A stretch of 64,000 nucleotides of DNA from CAVRTM01 sp963696105. Lineage in GTDB: Bacteria > Actinomycetota > Actinomycetes > Actinomycetales > Dermatophilaceae. This document shows positions 7,211 to 23,111 of the stretch, piece after piece. The DNA lies in NCBI GenBank assembly GCA_963696105.1, contig CAVOIP010000004.1, positions 62,001-126,000 on the forward strand, written 5' to 3'. A program made the position numbers and the translations under genes. How positions within the stretch are numbered: position 1 is the stretch's first letter; every line of letters starts with the position of its first letter. The notes beneath the pieces were generated by a model. That model saw only the letters and a list, made by a program, of their open reading frames with translations, was not told where the DNA came from and searched no databases.

Positions 7211-8326
7211 GTGACTGGTTCCGGTCCGGCGACGAAGGAGCCGGCACCGTCCGTCCCGGTCGCCCCGGACCCGCCGAAGGTCCTCGACCGCTCGGTCCGC
7301 TTCCGGGTCGCCGACCCCGACCACGGGTTCGCGGGCCTCACCCTCGAGTGCGACGCGGTGGTGAAAGGCGCCGGCCGGGCGTTCTCGCGCCGGGACGGGC
7401 ACTGGGAGCTGCGGATCCCGCGACCGTCGCTGGCCCGGCTGGAGTACCAGCTCGGCATCGTCGACCAGCACGGGCGCTCCTCCAGCCAGGTCGACCCGGC
7501 CAACCCGCTGCGGGTGGACACCGCCTTCGGGCAGAAGTCGGTCGTCGAGATGCCGGGTTACCACCGACCGCGGTGGCTCACGGCGCCGGCCCTGGACGGC
7601 ACCTACGATGCGCTGGTGGTCCGCGGGGAGACCACCGACGCCCTGCCGGTGACCGTCTGGTCGCCCGGGGGGACGTCGGCGCGGGAGCCGTTGCCGCTGG
7701 TGCTGGTCCAGGACGGACCCGAGTACGACGTGCTCGCCTCGCTCAGCCGGTACTCCGGCGCCCTCATCGCCGCCGGAACGCTGCCGCCCCACCGGCTCGC
7801 GCTGCTCGAGCCGGTGCAGCGCAACGCCTGGTACTCCGGCTCCCCGCAGTACCTGCGCACGCAGATGGGGGCCGGACTCGCCCGGCTGAGGCAGGACTAC
7901 GCGGTCGCGGGGAAGGTCGCGGTGCTGGGTGCCAGCCTCGGCGGCCTGACCGCGCTGCTGGCCGGTCTGCACGCCCCCCGCGAGGTCGGCGCGGTGTTCA
8001 GCCAGTCGGGGTCCTTCTTCCAGATCCGGCACGACGACCGGCACGACTCCGTCACGACCTTTCCCCACTACTGGCGCATCACCCAGCGGGTGCAGGCGAT
8101 CCTCGACGTGCGCCGCGCCGACCGGCCGCTGCGGATCGGGCTGACCTGCGGTGCCCTCGAGGAGAACGCGCCCAACAACGCCTCGATGGCGTCCGCCCTC
8201 GCAAGGGCCGGCCACCGGGTCGACCACGTCGAGCTGCCGGACCTGCACAACTACACCGCCTGGCGCGACGCGCTGGACCCGCACCTCACAGATGTCTTGC
8301 AGGATTGCTGGGGTACGACAGGATGA
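7211..8326 (+). CDS. Alpha/beta-hydrolase esterase (Fes/esterase D-like)
   Basis: The 371-residue protein has an N-terminal beta-sandwich-like region (residues about 20-110, similar to the carbohydrate- or siderophore-esterase N-domain). An alpha/beta hydrolase domain of the esterase D (PF00756) type follows. The nucleophile elbow is GASLGG near residue 240, a DxR acid region follows, and a His sits in DLHNYTAW near 350. It is predicted to be cytosolic because no signal peptide is present. The start is GTG 7211. The gene is followed after 4 bases by a second, divergent esterase and then an ATP-grasp protein, forming a three-gene unit. The substrate is unknown. Siderophore, peptide or polyester hydrolysis are all possible. 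Confidence 0.8.
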   Translation: MTGSGPATKEPAPSVPVAPDPPKVLDRSVRFRVADPDHGFAGLTLECDAVVKGAGRAFSRRDGHWELRIPRPSLARLEYQLGIVDQHGRSSSQVDPANPLRVDTAFGQKSVVEMPGYHRPRWLTAPALDGTYDALVVRGETTDALPVTVWSPGGTSAREPLPLVLVQDGPEYDVLASLSRYSGALIAAGTLPPHRLALLEPVQRNAWYSGSPQYLRTQMGAGLARLRQDYAVAGKVAVLGASLGGLTALLAGLHAPREVGAVFSQSGSFFQIRHDDRHDSVTTFPHYWRITQRVQAILDVRRADRPLRIGLTCGALEENAPNNASMASALARAGHRVDHVELPDLHNYTAWRDALDPHLTDVLQDCWGTTG

Positions 8327-8330
8327 GGCC

Positions 8331-9077
8331 GTGCACGCGCAGCGCATCGAGCTCACGGTGCCTGGGACGGACCACCGTCTCGGCGTGATCCGCCACGGCC
8401 ACTGGGGCCGGCCGGTGCTGGTCTTCCCCAGCGAGGCGGGCCGGGCCGAGGACTTCGGCGACCACGGCATGGTTGCCGCGGTGCAGCACCTGGTCGACCA
8501 GGGCCGCGTGAGCTTCTTCTGCGTCGACTCGGCCGACGCGTGGTCGTGGTCGGACACCAGCGCCCCCGTCGAGGAGCGGGCCCGCCGGCACGCGACGTAC
8601 CAGACCTGGCTCGAGCAGTCGGTGGTGCCGTGGGTCGCCGAGCAGGTCGGTCCCGGCCAGGAGCTGATCACCCTGGGCGCGTCGATGGGCGCGTACCACG
8701 CGGTCCACTTCGCCTTCCAGCGGGCGGACCTGGCGCCCCTCGCGATCGGGCTCTCCGGCAACTACGACGTGGGGCAGTGGCACAGCTGGGGCGAACGCGG
8801 CGACGCGACGTACTTCGCCAACCCCAGCGACTACGTGCCCGGGCTGGAGGGCGACCACCTGGCCTGGCTGCGCGCCCGGCTGTCGGTGCTGCTGGTCTGC
8901 GGTCAGGGCGCCTGGGAGACCCACCCCACCGGCGCCCTGCCGTCGACGCAGCGGTTCGGCGCCCTGTTGCGCGAGAAGGGCATTCCCCACGAGGTCGACC
9001 TGTGGGGCCACGACTCGGCCCACGACTGGCCCTGGTGGCAGCGACAGCTGGCCCACCACCTACCGAGGTTCGTCTGA
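8331..9077 (+). CDS. Esterase-like alpha/beta hydrolase
   Basis: The 248-residue product is a compact esterase D-type hydrolase. It has the early GHWGRPVLVFPSEAGRAEDF strand, an elbow LGASMGAYHA with Ser near 119, a SGNYDV loop, and a C-terminal GHDSAHDWPWW motif that supplies the catalytic His. No signal peptide is seen. GTG 8331 is supported by an AGGATGAGG ribosome site immediately upstream; longer in-frame extensions run back into the preceding gene. It lies 4 bases after one esterase and 9 bases before the ATP-grasp gene. The tight spacing implies that a substrate made or handled by the ATP-grasp enzyme is hydrolysed by one or both esterases. The exact substrate is not deducible. Confidence 0.8.
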   Translation: MHAQRIELTVPGTDHRLGVIRHGHWGRPVLVFPSEAGRAEDFGDHGMVAAVQHLVDQGRVSFFCVDSADAWSWSDTSAPVEERARRHATYQTWLEQSVVPWVAEQVGPGQELITLGASMGAYHAVHFAFQRADLAPLAIGLSGNYDVGQWHSWGERGDATYFANPSDYVPGLEGDHLAWLRARLSVLLVCGQGAWETHPTGALPSTQRFGALLREKGIPHEVDLWGHDSAHDWPWWQRQLAHHLPRFV

Positions 9078-9086
9078 GGAGGACCC

Positions 9087-10357
9087 ATGACCACGCCGGT
9101 GACATCCCAGGAGCACCTGATCGGGCTGCTGCTCGGTGCCGAGGAGGACTGGCCAACGGCGTTCGAGGCGCTGGCCCACCGGCTCGGCGTCCTGCGCGAC
9201 GCCGAGGGGAGGAGCCACTCCCTGCGCACCGAACGGGTCACCATCGAGCCGTTCAACCTGCGGGACAAGGTCCGCCACGAGCTGGTCATCGACCGGCTGG
9301 CCCACTGGTACTACCACCCGCGCGAGTGGCTGAAGAAGGCCGCGCTGATGGACGACGTCTACCTGCTGAACTCGCCCGTTCACGTTCCAGTCGATGGAGA
9401 AGCACTCGGCGTACTGCGCCATGCTCCGGCTCGGCATGAAGGTCCCGGAGACGGTGCTGGTGCCGTACAAGAACCCCGTCGACAACGCCCGCTGGGCCTA
9501 CACCTCGGCCAGGTACAACCGCGAGTTCGACCTCGACGCGGTGGCCGAGTCGCTGGGCTACCCGCTGTACATGAAGCCGTTCGACGGGGGCGGCTGGCGC
9601 GGCGTCTCGCGGATCCACGACCGCGAGGCGCTGCACCAGCGCCTACGACGAGTCCGGCGAGATGCTGATGCACCTGCAGCAGTCCGTCGCCGGCTACGAC
9701 GTCTTCGCCCGCGCGCTCACCATCGGACCGGAGACGATGGTGATGGACTTCCGGCCCGGACGAGCCGATGCACCGCCGGTACGCCGTGTCGCACGACTTC
9801 CTCTCGCCGCCAGGCGGGCGCGGAGGCGGTCACCATCGCCCAGACCGTCAACGCCTTCTTCCGCTGGGAGTTCAACTCCTGCGAGATGCTCGTCCGCGAC
9901 GAGGTCGTCTACCCGATCGACTACGCCAACGCCTGCCCCGACGTCGCGGTCACCTCCTTGCACTACTACTTCCCGTGGGCGATCGCCTCCCTGGTGAAGT
10001 GGTCGACCTTCTGCCTCGTCACCGGGCGCAAGCGCGGCCCCAGGTCGACACCGGACCGCGTGGTTCGCGGTCGCGGACAACCAGGGGCTCGACTACGGCG
10101 ACAAGCTCAAGGCGTACCAGCGTCTTGTCGGACGAGCACTTCGAGCCTGGAGCGCTACCAGGAGTTCTGCCGCAGCATCCCTGCCGCACGTCGACGAGAT
10201 GGTGCTCGACTGGGTGCAGTCCCCGGAGTTCGACCAGATGCTGGCGAGCACCGTCGCCACGACGTACCCGCCGCACGAGCACGAGCAGTTCCTGGCCCAC
10301 TTCCGCGGCCTGATCGACCTGTGGGTCGACGACGAGTCCGCCCGGCTGGGGGCCTGA
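9087..10357 (+). pseudogene. ATP-grasp domain protein, reading frame broken by at least seven shifts
   Basis: Starting at ATG 9087 after a GAGGA ribosome site, the protein reads normally to LLNSP (about 9377). It then continues in successive frames: EKHSAYCAMLRLG...MKPFDGGGWRG, then MLMHLQQSVAGYDVFAR, then MHRRYAVSHDF, then AEAVTIAQTVNAFFRWEF, then FAVADNQGLDYGDK, LERYQEFC and HVDEMVLDWVQSPEF, to a TGA at 10355-10357. The pieces together make a protein of about 420 residues with ATP-grasp features (the MKPFDGGG glycine-rich loop and the NSCEM...YPIDYAN metal/ATP end). Each shift gains one base, often in CCC or GGG runs (for example near 9378, 9760 and 10180). The family joins a carboxylate to an amine with ATP. 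The gene is probably intact in the organism and damaged by sequence error here. It ends the esterase operon. Confidence 0.72.
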
Positions 10358-10438
10358 CCGGAGTGGGCCCATGACCGGTCCGTGGGTCAGGGCCCGGAAA
10401 GCCGGTCCGGGCGACACGCCGACGGGCATACTCGGGCC

Positions 10439-12604
<2,166 letters not shown>

Positions 12605-12606
12605 GC

Positions 12607-15137
<2,531 letters not shown>

Positions 15138-15141
<4 letters not shown>

Positions 15142-16551
15142 CGGGTGCTCCTTGCGCTGTCGGTGAGTCGGGCGATGGCGGCCACCGGGATGGACAGCCA
15201 GCTGGGACGGTTGCGGGCCTCGTAGACCACCTCGTAGAGGGCCTTGTCCAGCTCGAGGGCGGCCAGCAGGGCGCGGTCGTCGCGCGGGTCTCGGCCCGAA
15301 CGCTCGGCATAGCCGTCGAGGAAGGCGGTGCGCGCGGCCTCGGCCCACGCCGCGGCCGAGGCGCCGGGGTGCGCCTGCTCCCACGACCCGGCTGCGTAGT
15401 CGAACGACCGCAGCATGCCGGCGACGTCACGCAGGGTGAGGTCGGGGACGCTCCGCTCGGCGAGGGGGCGCAGTGGCTCGCCCTCGAAGTCGAGCAGGAC
15501 CCAGCCGCGGCCGGGCACGTCCAGCACCTGGCCGAGGTGGTAGTCGCCGTGGATGCGTTGCAGGGCAGGCCAGGGGGCGGTCGCGGCCGCGAGGAAGATC
15601 TCGCGCGCGGCCTTGTCGTAGGCCGCCAGCGCGGGGACCTCGTTGTTGGCGTTGGCGTGGCGGGACTGCATGCTGGCCAGCAGGTCGGCCCGGTCGCTCT
15701 CGGTGGCCTGGACGGTGGGCATCACCTCCGCGAGCGTGGCGTGCACGTCGGCCGTGGCCGAGCCCAGGGCGCGGGCGCGGTCACTGAAGTCCTCACCGCG
15801 GGCGACGGCGTCCGCGGCGACGCGCCAGGCGTCCTCGACTCCGGGCAGGAACTCCTGGGCGAACGCGAGGTGGCCGACCGCGCTGCCGCTGGGGCGGTGC
15901 TCGTCGGGCCACTCACCGGAGACGTGGCCGAACGGCCTCGGCACCAGCGTCGAGCCGCCGAGCGCCAGGGCCGACTGCACGACGACGTCGGGGTTGTCGC
16001 CATGGTGCAGGACGCGGAAAACCTTGCAGATCAACGGTTGTGGCGCGCCGTCCGCGGTCGTGGTGTCGTAGATGATCGAGGTGTTGGACTGCTCGCCGCG
16101 CAGCACCCGGGACGAGACGACCGTCAGCGCGGGGCTCCCGGGCTGACGGTGCCCCCGGGCCCGCGTGGCGCCGCCGGGGTCCGCGGACCCCACCGACGCC
16201 TCGGCCAGCATGCTCTGCAGCAGGACCTCGGCGAAGACGGGGTCGCGCGGACCGTCGTAGACGAAGCGGGTGACCCCGGTCGCGTCCTGGAGGGTCCCGA
16301 CCAGGGCGTCGTCGCCACCGGGGATCCGGGCGTCGCGGTAGCTGAGCGGCACCTGGTAGACCGTCGGCTCCGCCGCGGACTCGTCCAGCACGAGCAGGGT
16401 CTCGAGCGTCGCGCGCCGGGCCGGGTCCTCGTGGCGCAGGACGCCGACGTGGCGCAGGGTCGGCACACGGCCGCGGCCGACGAACCAGCGCTGCTGCTCC
16501 ACCCACGCCGGCAGGAACGACCCGACCGAGGCCGACAGCGCCGTCCCGGGC

Positions 16552-16559
<8 letters not shown>
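15138..16559 (-). CDS. mak: Maltokinase (Pep2/Mak)
   Basis: The 473-residue protein phosphorylates maltose to maltose-1-phosphate with ATP, feeding GlgE. It has the maltokinase N-cap (LPAWVEQQRWFVGRGR), the phosphotransferase catalytic loop IHGDYHLGQVL near residue 335 and the metal-binding LLDFEGEP near 355. It ends with the helical PSWLSIPVAAIARL segment. Length agrees with the mycobacterial enzyme (about 455). ATG 16559 overlaps the treS stop by 8 bases, and its own TGA shares 4 bases with the glgB ATG. The genes are thus coupled. In some relatives treS and mak are fused; here they are separate but overlapping. The frame is intact, marking the end of the error-rich stretch. Confidence 0.92.
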
Positions 16560-18263
<1,704 letters not shown>

Positions 18264-18264
<1 letters not shown>

Positions 18265-20285
18265 CAGAACCTCCTCATCTGGATCACGTGCACGGGTTCG
18301 GCGTCGGGGCCGAGGCGCACGAACGCGTGCTCGCCCCACTGCCAGGACTGGCCGGTGAGCAGGTCGTGGGCCACGAACGTGTCCTGGTAACCCAGCCCGA
18401 GGGCCGGCATGTCGAGGTGTACCCACGTCTCACGCGTGGCATGCGGGTCGAGGTTGGCCACGACGATGATGACGTCGTCACGCCCGTCGACGCGCCGGCG
18501 CTTGGAGAACGCCATGACGTTCTCGTCCTCGACGTGGTGGAACGCGATGTTGCGCAACCAGTGGAGCGCGGGGTGCGCGGCCCGGATCTGGTTGATCTGC
18601 TTGAGGTACGGCGCGAGGGACTGCCCTTCCTTGGGGCCGCCGGGCTCGTAGTCGGCCCAGCGCCGGTCCTTGTACTCGTACTTCTCGTTGTCGAGCTGCT
18701 CCTCGACACCGGGCCGGGCGACGTGCTCGACCAGCTCGTAGCCGGCGTAGATGCCGTACGTCGGCACCAGCGTCGCGGCCAGCGCGGCCCGCAGCTTCCA
18801 GGCGGTCGGCCCGCCGTACTGCATGTAGGGGGTGAGGATGTCGTGGGTCGTGGGCCAGAACGAGGGACGCATGTAGGTCGCGGTCTCGCCGGCGAGCTCC
18901 TTGACGTACTCCTCGATCTCCCACTTCTGGTTGCGCCAGGCGTAGTAGGTGTAGGACTGCTGGAAGCCGACCTTGGCCAGGGTGTGCATCATCGCCGGAC
19001 GGGTGAACGCCTCCGCCAGCCAGATCACCTCGGGGTGGTCGGCAGCGACGTCGGCGATCAGCCACTGCCAGAACTCCACCGGCTTGGTGTGCGGGTTGTC
19101 GACGCGGAAGATCTTGACGCCGTGGTCGATCCACACCTGGATGACCCGGCGCACCTCGGCGTAGGCGCTGCGGGGGTCGTTGTCGAAGTTGAGCGGGTAG
19201 ATGTCCTGGTACTTCTTGGGCGGGTTCTCGGCGTAGGCGATCGAGCCGTCGGCGCGGGTCGTGAACAGCTCGGGGTGGGACGTCGCCCAGGGGTGGTCGG
19301 GCGCGGCCTGCAGGGCGATGTCGAGCGCCACCTCCAGGCCCAGCCGCTCCGCCTCGGCGACGAACCGGTCGAACGCGTCGAAGTCGCCGAGGTCCGGGTG
19401 GATGGCGTCGTGGCCACCCTCCACCGAGCCGATGGCATAGGGGGAGCCGGGGTCGTGCTCGCCGGCGTCCAGGGTGTTGTTGGGGCCCTTGCGGTTGACC
19501 CGGCCGATCGGGTGCACCGGCGTGAGGTAGACGACGTCGAAGCCCATGTCGGCGATGGCCGGCAGCCGGCGCTGGGCGGTGTCGAACGTGCCGCTCCTCC
19601 ACAGCCCCGTCGCGGGGTCGTGGGTGGCGCCCTCGGAGCGCGGGAAGATCTCGTACCACGCGCCGTACAGCGCGCGCTCGCGCTCGACCAGCCACGCGTG
19701 GCTGCGGCTCGCGGTGACGAAGTCGCGCAGCGGCCGGGCCAGCATCTCCGCGCGGACCTCGGGGGAGGTGCCGGCCCGCAGGCGTGCCCCGGCCGGGCGG
19801 TCGGCGTCGCGCAGGGCGGTCACGGCGTCGGCCAGGGGGGCGGCCTGCTCGGGGGTGCGCGCGACCTCCTTGAGGGCGCGTTCCAGGACCCGGGCGCCTT
19901 CCTCGAGCATCAGCTCGGTGTCGACGTCGGCCTCGACCTTGATCGTGGCGTCGTGGTCCCAGGTGGCGTAGGGGTCCGACCACCCCTCGACGCGGTAGGA
20001 CCACATGCCGGTGCGGTCGGCGCTGACGGTCGCGGACCAGTGGTCCAGCCCGGCGCTCAGCAGGGTCATCGGGACCGGGGTCTCGGCGCCGGCGGGGTCG
20101 GTGAGGACGACGGTCGCGTTGACCGCGTCGTGGCCCTCGCGGAACACCGTCGCGGTGACGTCGAACTCCTCGCGGACGACGGACTTGGCCGGGAAGGCGC
20201 CGCCGTCGAGGTCGGGTGCCACGTTCAGCACGGGGATGCGCCCCAGGGGGCGCTGGGCAGCAGGGGTCAGGGGGCTCGCTGTCAC
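18264..20285 (-). CDS. glgE: Alpha-1,4-glucan:maltose-1-phosphate maltosyltransferase
   Basis: The 673-residue GH13_3 enzyme extends alpha-1,4-glucans with maltose from maltose-1-phosphate. It has the N-terminal Ig-like domain (VFREGHDAVNATVVL), a helical inserted domain, and the core motifs VYLTPVHPIGRVNRKGPNN and LDIALQAAPDHPW. The motif IFRVDNPHTKP carries the nucleophile Asp, IWLAEAFTRP the Glu, and FWPTTHDIL the Asp. Streptomyces GlgE is about 675 residues, so the length fits a start at GTG 20285. TAGCGT (plus-strand positions 20293-20298) ends 7 nt before it, and the extra upstream residues are low-complexity. It is the first gene of glgE-treS-mak-glgB-pgm. A repeated CTGCAAGA element lies 60-90 bases upstream, shared with divergent glgP. 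Confidence 0.95.
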
Positions 20286-20292
20286 GCGGACG

Positions 20293-20298
20293 ACGCTA
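20293..20298 (-). promoter_or_regulatory. -10 element of glgE
   Basis: On the minus strand this reads TAGCGT and ends 7 nt before GTG 20285. The predicted transcript would begin at or next to the start codon. No good -35 match is visible at the expected place. Confidence 0.5.
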
Positions 20299-20345
20299 CC
20301 GGGTCCGGGCGCGCCCGCATCCCCGGGCCGTCCGGGCAGTCCAAC

Positions 20346-20372
20346 CTGCAAGACCCTGAAAAGTCTGCAAGA
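20346..20372. promoter_or_regulatory. Triple direct repeat CTGnAA, candidate MalR-type operator between glgE and glgP
   Basis: CTGCAAGA occurs at 20346-20353 and 20365-20372, with the weaker CTGAAAAG at 20356-20363 between them. The spacings are 10 and 9 bases, about one helical turn. CTGCAAG is the reverse complement of CTTGCAG, the repeated site reported for the LacI-family maltose regulators MalR/Reg1 in Streptomyces. The array lies about 45 bases upstream of the glgP start and 61 upstream of the glgE start, and could control both. Confidence 0.55.
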
Positions 20373-20402
20373 AAGCGACAATCGTGGCGGCCGTATGTCC
20401 CC

Positions 20403-20408
20403 TATGCT
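20403..20408 (+). promoter_or_regulatory. -10 element of glgP
   Basis: TATGCT lies 8 nt before GTG 20417. The CTGnAA repeats end about 30 bases upstream, just beyond where a -35 element would be, so a regulator bound there could touch RNA polymerase. Confidence 0.5.
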
Positions 20409-20416
20409 TCGGTCCC

Positions 20417-22996
20417 GTGAAGGCCATCCGTCGCTTCAGCGTCCGCACCGTCCTGCCCGAACCCATCGCCGCGCTGGGGGACCTCGCCAGCAACCTGCGC
20501 TGGTCGTGGCACCCGCCGACGCGTGACCTGTTCTCCCAGATCGACCCGAAGCGCTGGGCCAAGGTCCGCAAGGACCCCGTCCGGCTGCTCTCGGCCCTGT
20601 CCGCCTCCGAGCTCGCCGCCCTGGCCGCCGACGAGGTGTTCGTCGCGCGGGTGCACGCCGCGGCCGCGGACCTGCAGACCTACTGCACCGAGCCGCGCTG
20701 GTACCAGGGCTGGGCTGCCACCGTCGAGGGCGGCGCGCCCGCCTCGATCGCCTACTTCAGCCCTGAGTACGGCATCACCGAGGTGCTGCCGCAGTACTCC
20801 GGTGGCCTCGGCATCCTCGCGGGCGACCACCTGAAGTCCGCCTCCGACCTCGGCGTCCCGGTCGTGGGCGTCGGCCTGTTCTACAAGACCGGCTACTTCA
20901 AGCAGTCGCTGAACCTCGACGGCTGGCAGCAGGAGGACTACCCGGTCCTCGACCCCGACGGACTGCCCCTGTCCCTGCTGCGCGAGGCCGACGGCACCCC
21001 CTGCCGGATCACCCTCGACCTGCCCGGTGGCCGCACCCTGGCGGCGCACGTCTGGCGGGCCCAGGTCGGGCGCGTGCCGCTGCTCCTGCTCGACTCCGAC
21101 GTGCAGGAGAACGACGACGCGGTCCGCAACATCACCGACCGGCTGTACGGCGGCGGCGGCGAGCTGCGCCTGCAGCAGGAGATGCTGCTCGGCATCGGCG
21201 GCGTCCGCGCCCTGCGGCTGTGGTCGCGGCTGACCGGGGCCCCGGCACCGGACGTCTACCACACCAACGAGGGCCACGCCGGCTTCCTCGGCATCGAGCG
21301 CATCCGCGAGCTCACCACCTTGCACCACATGAGCTTCGACGAGGCGCTGGAGGCGGTGCGCTCGGCCACCGTGTTCACCACGCACACCCCCGTCCCGGCC
21401 GGCATCGACCGCTTCGGTGCCGACCAGATCCAGATGTACTTCGGCGGCGACAACGCCCTCGACGGGGTGCCGGTGGAGCGGCTGCTGCAGCTCGGCGCCG
21501 AGAACTACCCCGGCGGGGAGCCGGGCGTGTTCAACATGGCGGTCATGGGGCTGCGCCTCGGCGCCCGCGCCAACGGCGTCTCCCAACTGCACGGTGTCGT
21601 GAGCCGTCACATGTTCGACGGGCTGTGGCCGGGCTTCGACGACACCGAGGTGCCGATCACCAGCATCACCAACGGCGTGCACGCCCCGACCTGGGTGGAC
21701 CGCAAGGTCTACGAGCTGGGCGCCAAGCACCTGGGCACCACCGACCTGGACCGCGACAACGCGTGGGAGCGGATCGGTGCCGTCCCCGGCGACGAGATCT
21801 GGGCGACCAAGCGCGAGCTGCGCGCCCAGCTGGTCAAGGAGGCCCGCCGCCGGGTGCGCTCCTCGTGGGTCAAGCGGGGCGCGAGCCGGGCCGAGCTGGG
21901 CTGGGTCGACAACATCCTCGACCCCGACGTCCTGACCATCGGCTTCGCCCGCCGCGTGCCGACGTACAAGCGGCTGACCCTGATCCTGCGCGACCCCGCG
22001 CGGCTGAAGCGGCTGCTGCTGGACCCGGCGCGGCCGATCCAGCTCGTCATCGCGGGCAAGTCCCACCCCGCCGACGAGACCGGCAAGAAGCTCATCCAGC
22101 AGATGGTGAAGTTCGCCGACGACCCCGAGGTCCGGCACCGCATCGTCTTCCTGCCCAACTACGACATCGCCATGGCGCAGTACCTCTACCCGGGCTGCGA
22201 CGTCTGGCTGAACAACCCGCTGCGCCCGTTCGAGGCGTGCGGCACGTCGGGGATGAAGGCCGCGCTCAACGGCGGGCTCAACCTCTCGATCCTCGACGGG
22301 TGGTGGGACGAGTGGTACGACGGCGAGAACGGCTGGGCCATCCCGACCGCGGACGGCGTCGAGGACCCCGACCGCCGCGACGACCTCGAGGCGGCGGCGC
22401 TCTACGACCTGATCGAGACCTCGGTCGCGCCGCGCTTCTACGACCAGGACGACGACGGGCTGCCCCAGCGCTGGCTGTCGATGATGACCCACACCCTGAG
22501 CACGCTCGGCCCGAAGGTGCTCGCCTCGCGCCAGGTCAAGGACTACACGGTCGAGCTCTACGGCCCGGCCGCCCGCGCCGGGTGGGCCCTCAACGGTCCG
22601 GAGTACGCCGGCGCGAAGTCGCTGGCGGCGTTCAAGGCCAAGGTGCGTGGCGCCTGGTCCGGCGTGCGGGTGGACCACGTGGAGTCCTCCGGTGTCTCGG
22701 ACTCCCCGCAGGTCGGGGACCGGCTGCACGTGCGGGCGTTCGTCTCCCTGGGAGAGCTGTCGCCCGACGACGTGGAGGTGCAGGTCGTGCACGGGCGCAC
22801 GTCCGAGTCGGACGACCTGCGTGACGTCGAGACCGCGCCGCTGACGTTCGCCGAGTCCTACGAGGGGGGTCGCCACCGGTTCGAGGGCGACCTGGTGCTC
22901 TCGCGCACGGGGGCGTTCGGCTACACCGTGCGGGTGCTGCCGCACCACAGCGGCATGACCAGCGCCCCGGAGCTGGGCCTGGTCGCCAACGCCTGA
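20417..22996 (+). CDS. glgP: Alpha-glucan (maltodextrin/glycogen) phosphorylase, GT35
   Basis: The 859-residue protein is a Thermus-type alpha-glucan phosphorylase that releases glucose-1-phosphate from alpha-1,4-glucans. It has a DUF3417-like N-domain (ALGDLASNLRWSWHPPTRDLFSQ) and the phosphorylase body (YFSPEYGITEVLPQYSGGLGILAGDHLKSASDL, THTPVPAGIDRF, ITNGVHAPTWVD). The GFARRVPTYKR phosphate loop and the pyridoxal-phosphate site EACGTSGMKAALNGGLNLSILDGWW follow, the Lys of GMKAALNG binding the cofactor. GTG 20417 is chosen because VKAIRRFSVRTVLP is the usual N-terminus. The frame also includes a spurious extension to 20384. It diverges from glgE and ends before a strong hairpin shared with glgX. 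Confidence 0.94.
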   Translation: MKAIRRFSVRTVLPEPIAALGDLASNLRWSWHPPTRDLFSQIDPKRWAKVRKDPVRLLSALSASELAALAADEVFVARVHAAAADLQTYCTEPRWYQGWAATVEGGAPASIAYFSPEYGITEVLPQYSGGLGILAGDHLKSASDLGVPVVGVGLFYKTGYFKQSLNLDGWQQEDYPVLDPDGLPLSLLREADGTPCRITLDLPGGRTLAAHVWRAQVGRVPLLLLDSDVQENDDAVRNITDRLYGGGGELRLQQEMLLGIGGVRALRLWSRLTGAPAPDVYHTNEGHAGFLGIERIRELTTLHHMSFDEALEAVRSATVFTTHTPVPAGIDRFGADQIQMYFGGDNALDGVPVERLLQLGAENYPGGEPGVFNMAVMGLRLGARANGVSQLHGVVSRHMFDGLWPGFDDTEVPITSITNGVHAPTWVDRKVYELGAKHLGTTDLDRDNAWERIGAVPGDEIWATKRELRAQLVKEARRRVRSSWVKRGASRAELGWVDNILDPDVLTIGFARRVPTYKRLTLILRDPARLKRLLLDPARPIQLVIAGKSHPADETGKKLIQQMVKFADDPEVRHRIVFLPNYDIAMAQYLYPGCDVWLNNPLRPFEACGTSGMKAALNGGLNLSILDGWWDEWYDGENGWAIPTADGVEDPDRRDDLEAAALYDLIETSVAPRFYDQDDDGLPQRWLSMMTHTLSTLGPKVLASRQVKDYTVELYGPAARAGWALNGPEYAGAKSLAAFKAKVRGAWSGVRVDHVESSGVSDSPQVGDRLHVRAFVSLGELSPDDVEVQVVHGRTSESDDLRDVETAPLTFAESYEGGRHRFEGDLVLSRTGAFGYTVRVLPHHSGMTSAPELGLVANA

Positions 22997-23008
22997 CCCG
23001 CGTCGTCC

Positions 23009-23045
23009 CAGGACCCTCCCGCCGTTCCACGGCGGGAGGGTCCTG
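23009..23045. terminator. Bidirectional terminator between glgP and glgX
   Basis: Perfect arms at 23009-23023 and 23031-23045 (15 bp, 16 with one more pair) enclose a short loop. The hairpin lies 12 bases after the glgP stop and 66 bases from the glgX stop, between convergent genes. The T-rich trailer is weak in both directions. Confidence 0.75.
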
Positions 23046-23111
23046 CTCGTTCCGGGGGCCGGAGGGCTCCGGTCGTCCCTGCCGCGGGAGCCGCGAGCCG
23101 CCCCGGCGGGG

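Noticed and set aside
8296..8302. CTTGCAG, a possible MalR site before the second esterase
   Set aside because: It is a single 7-mer inside coding sequence. About eight such matches are expected by chance over both strands of 64 kb.
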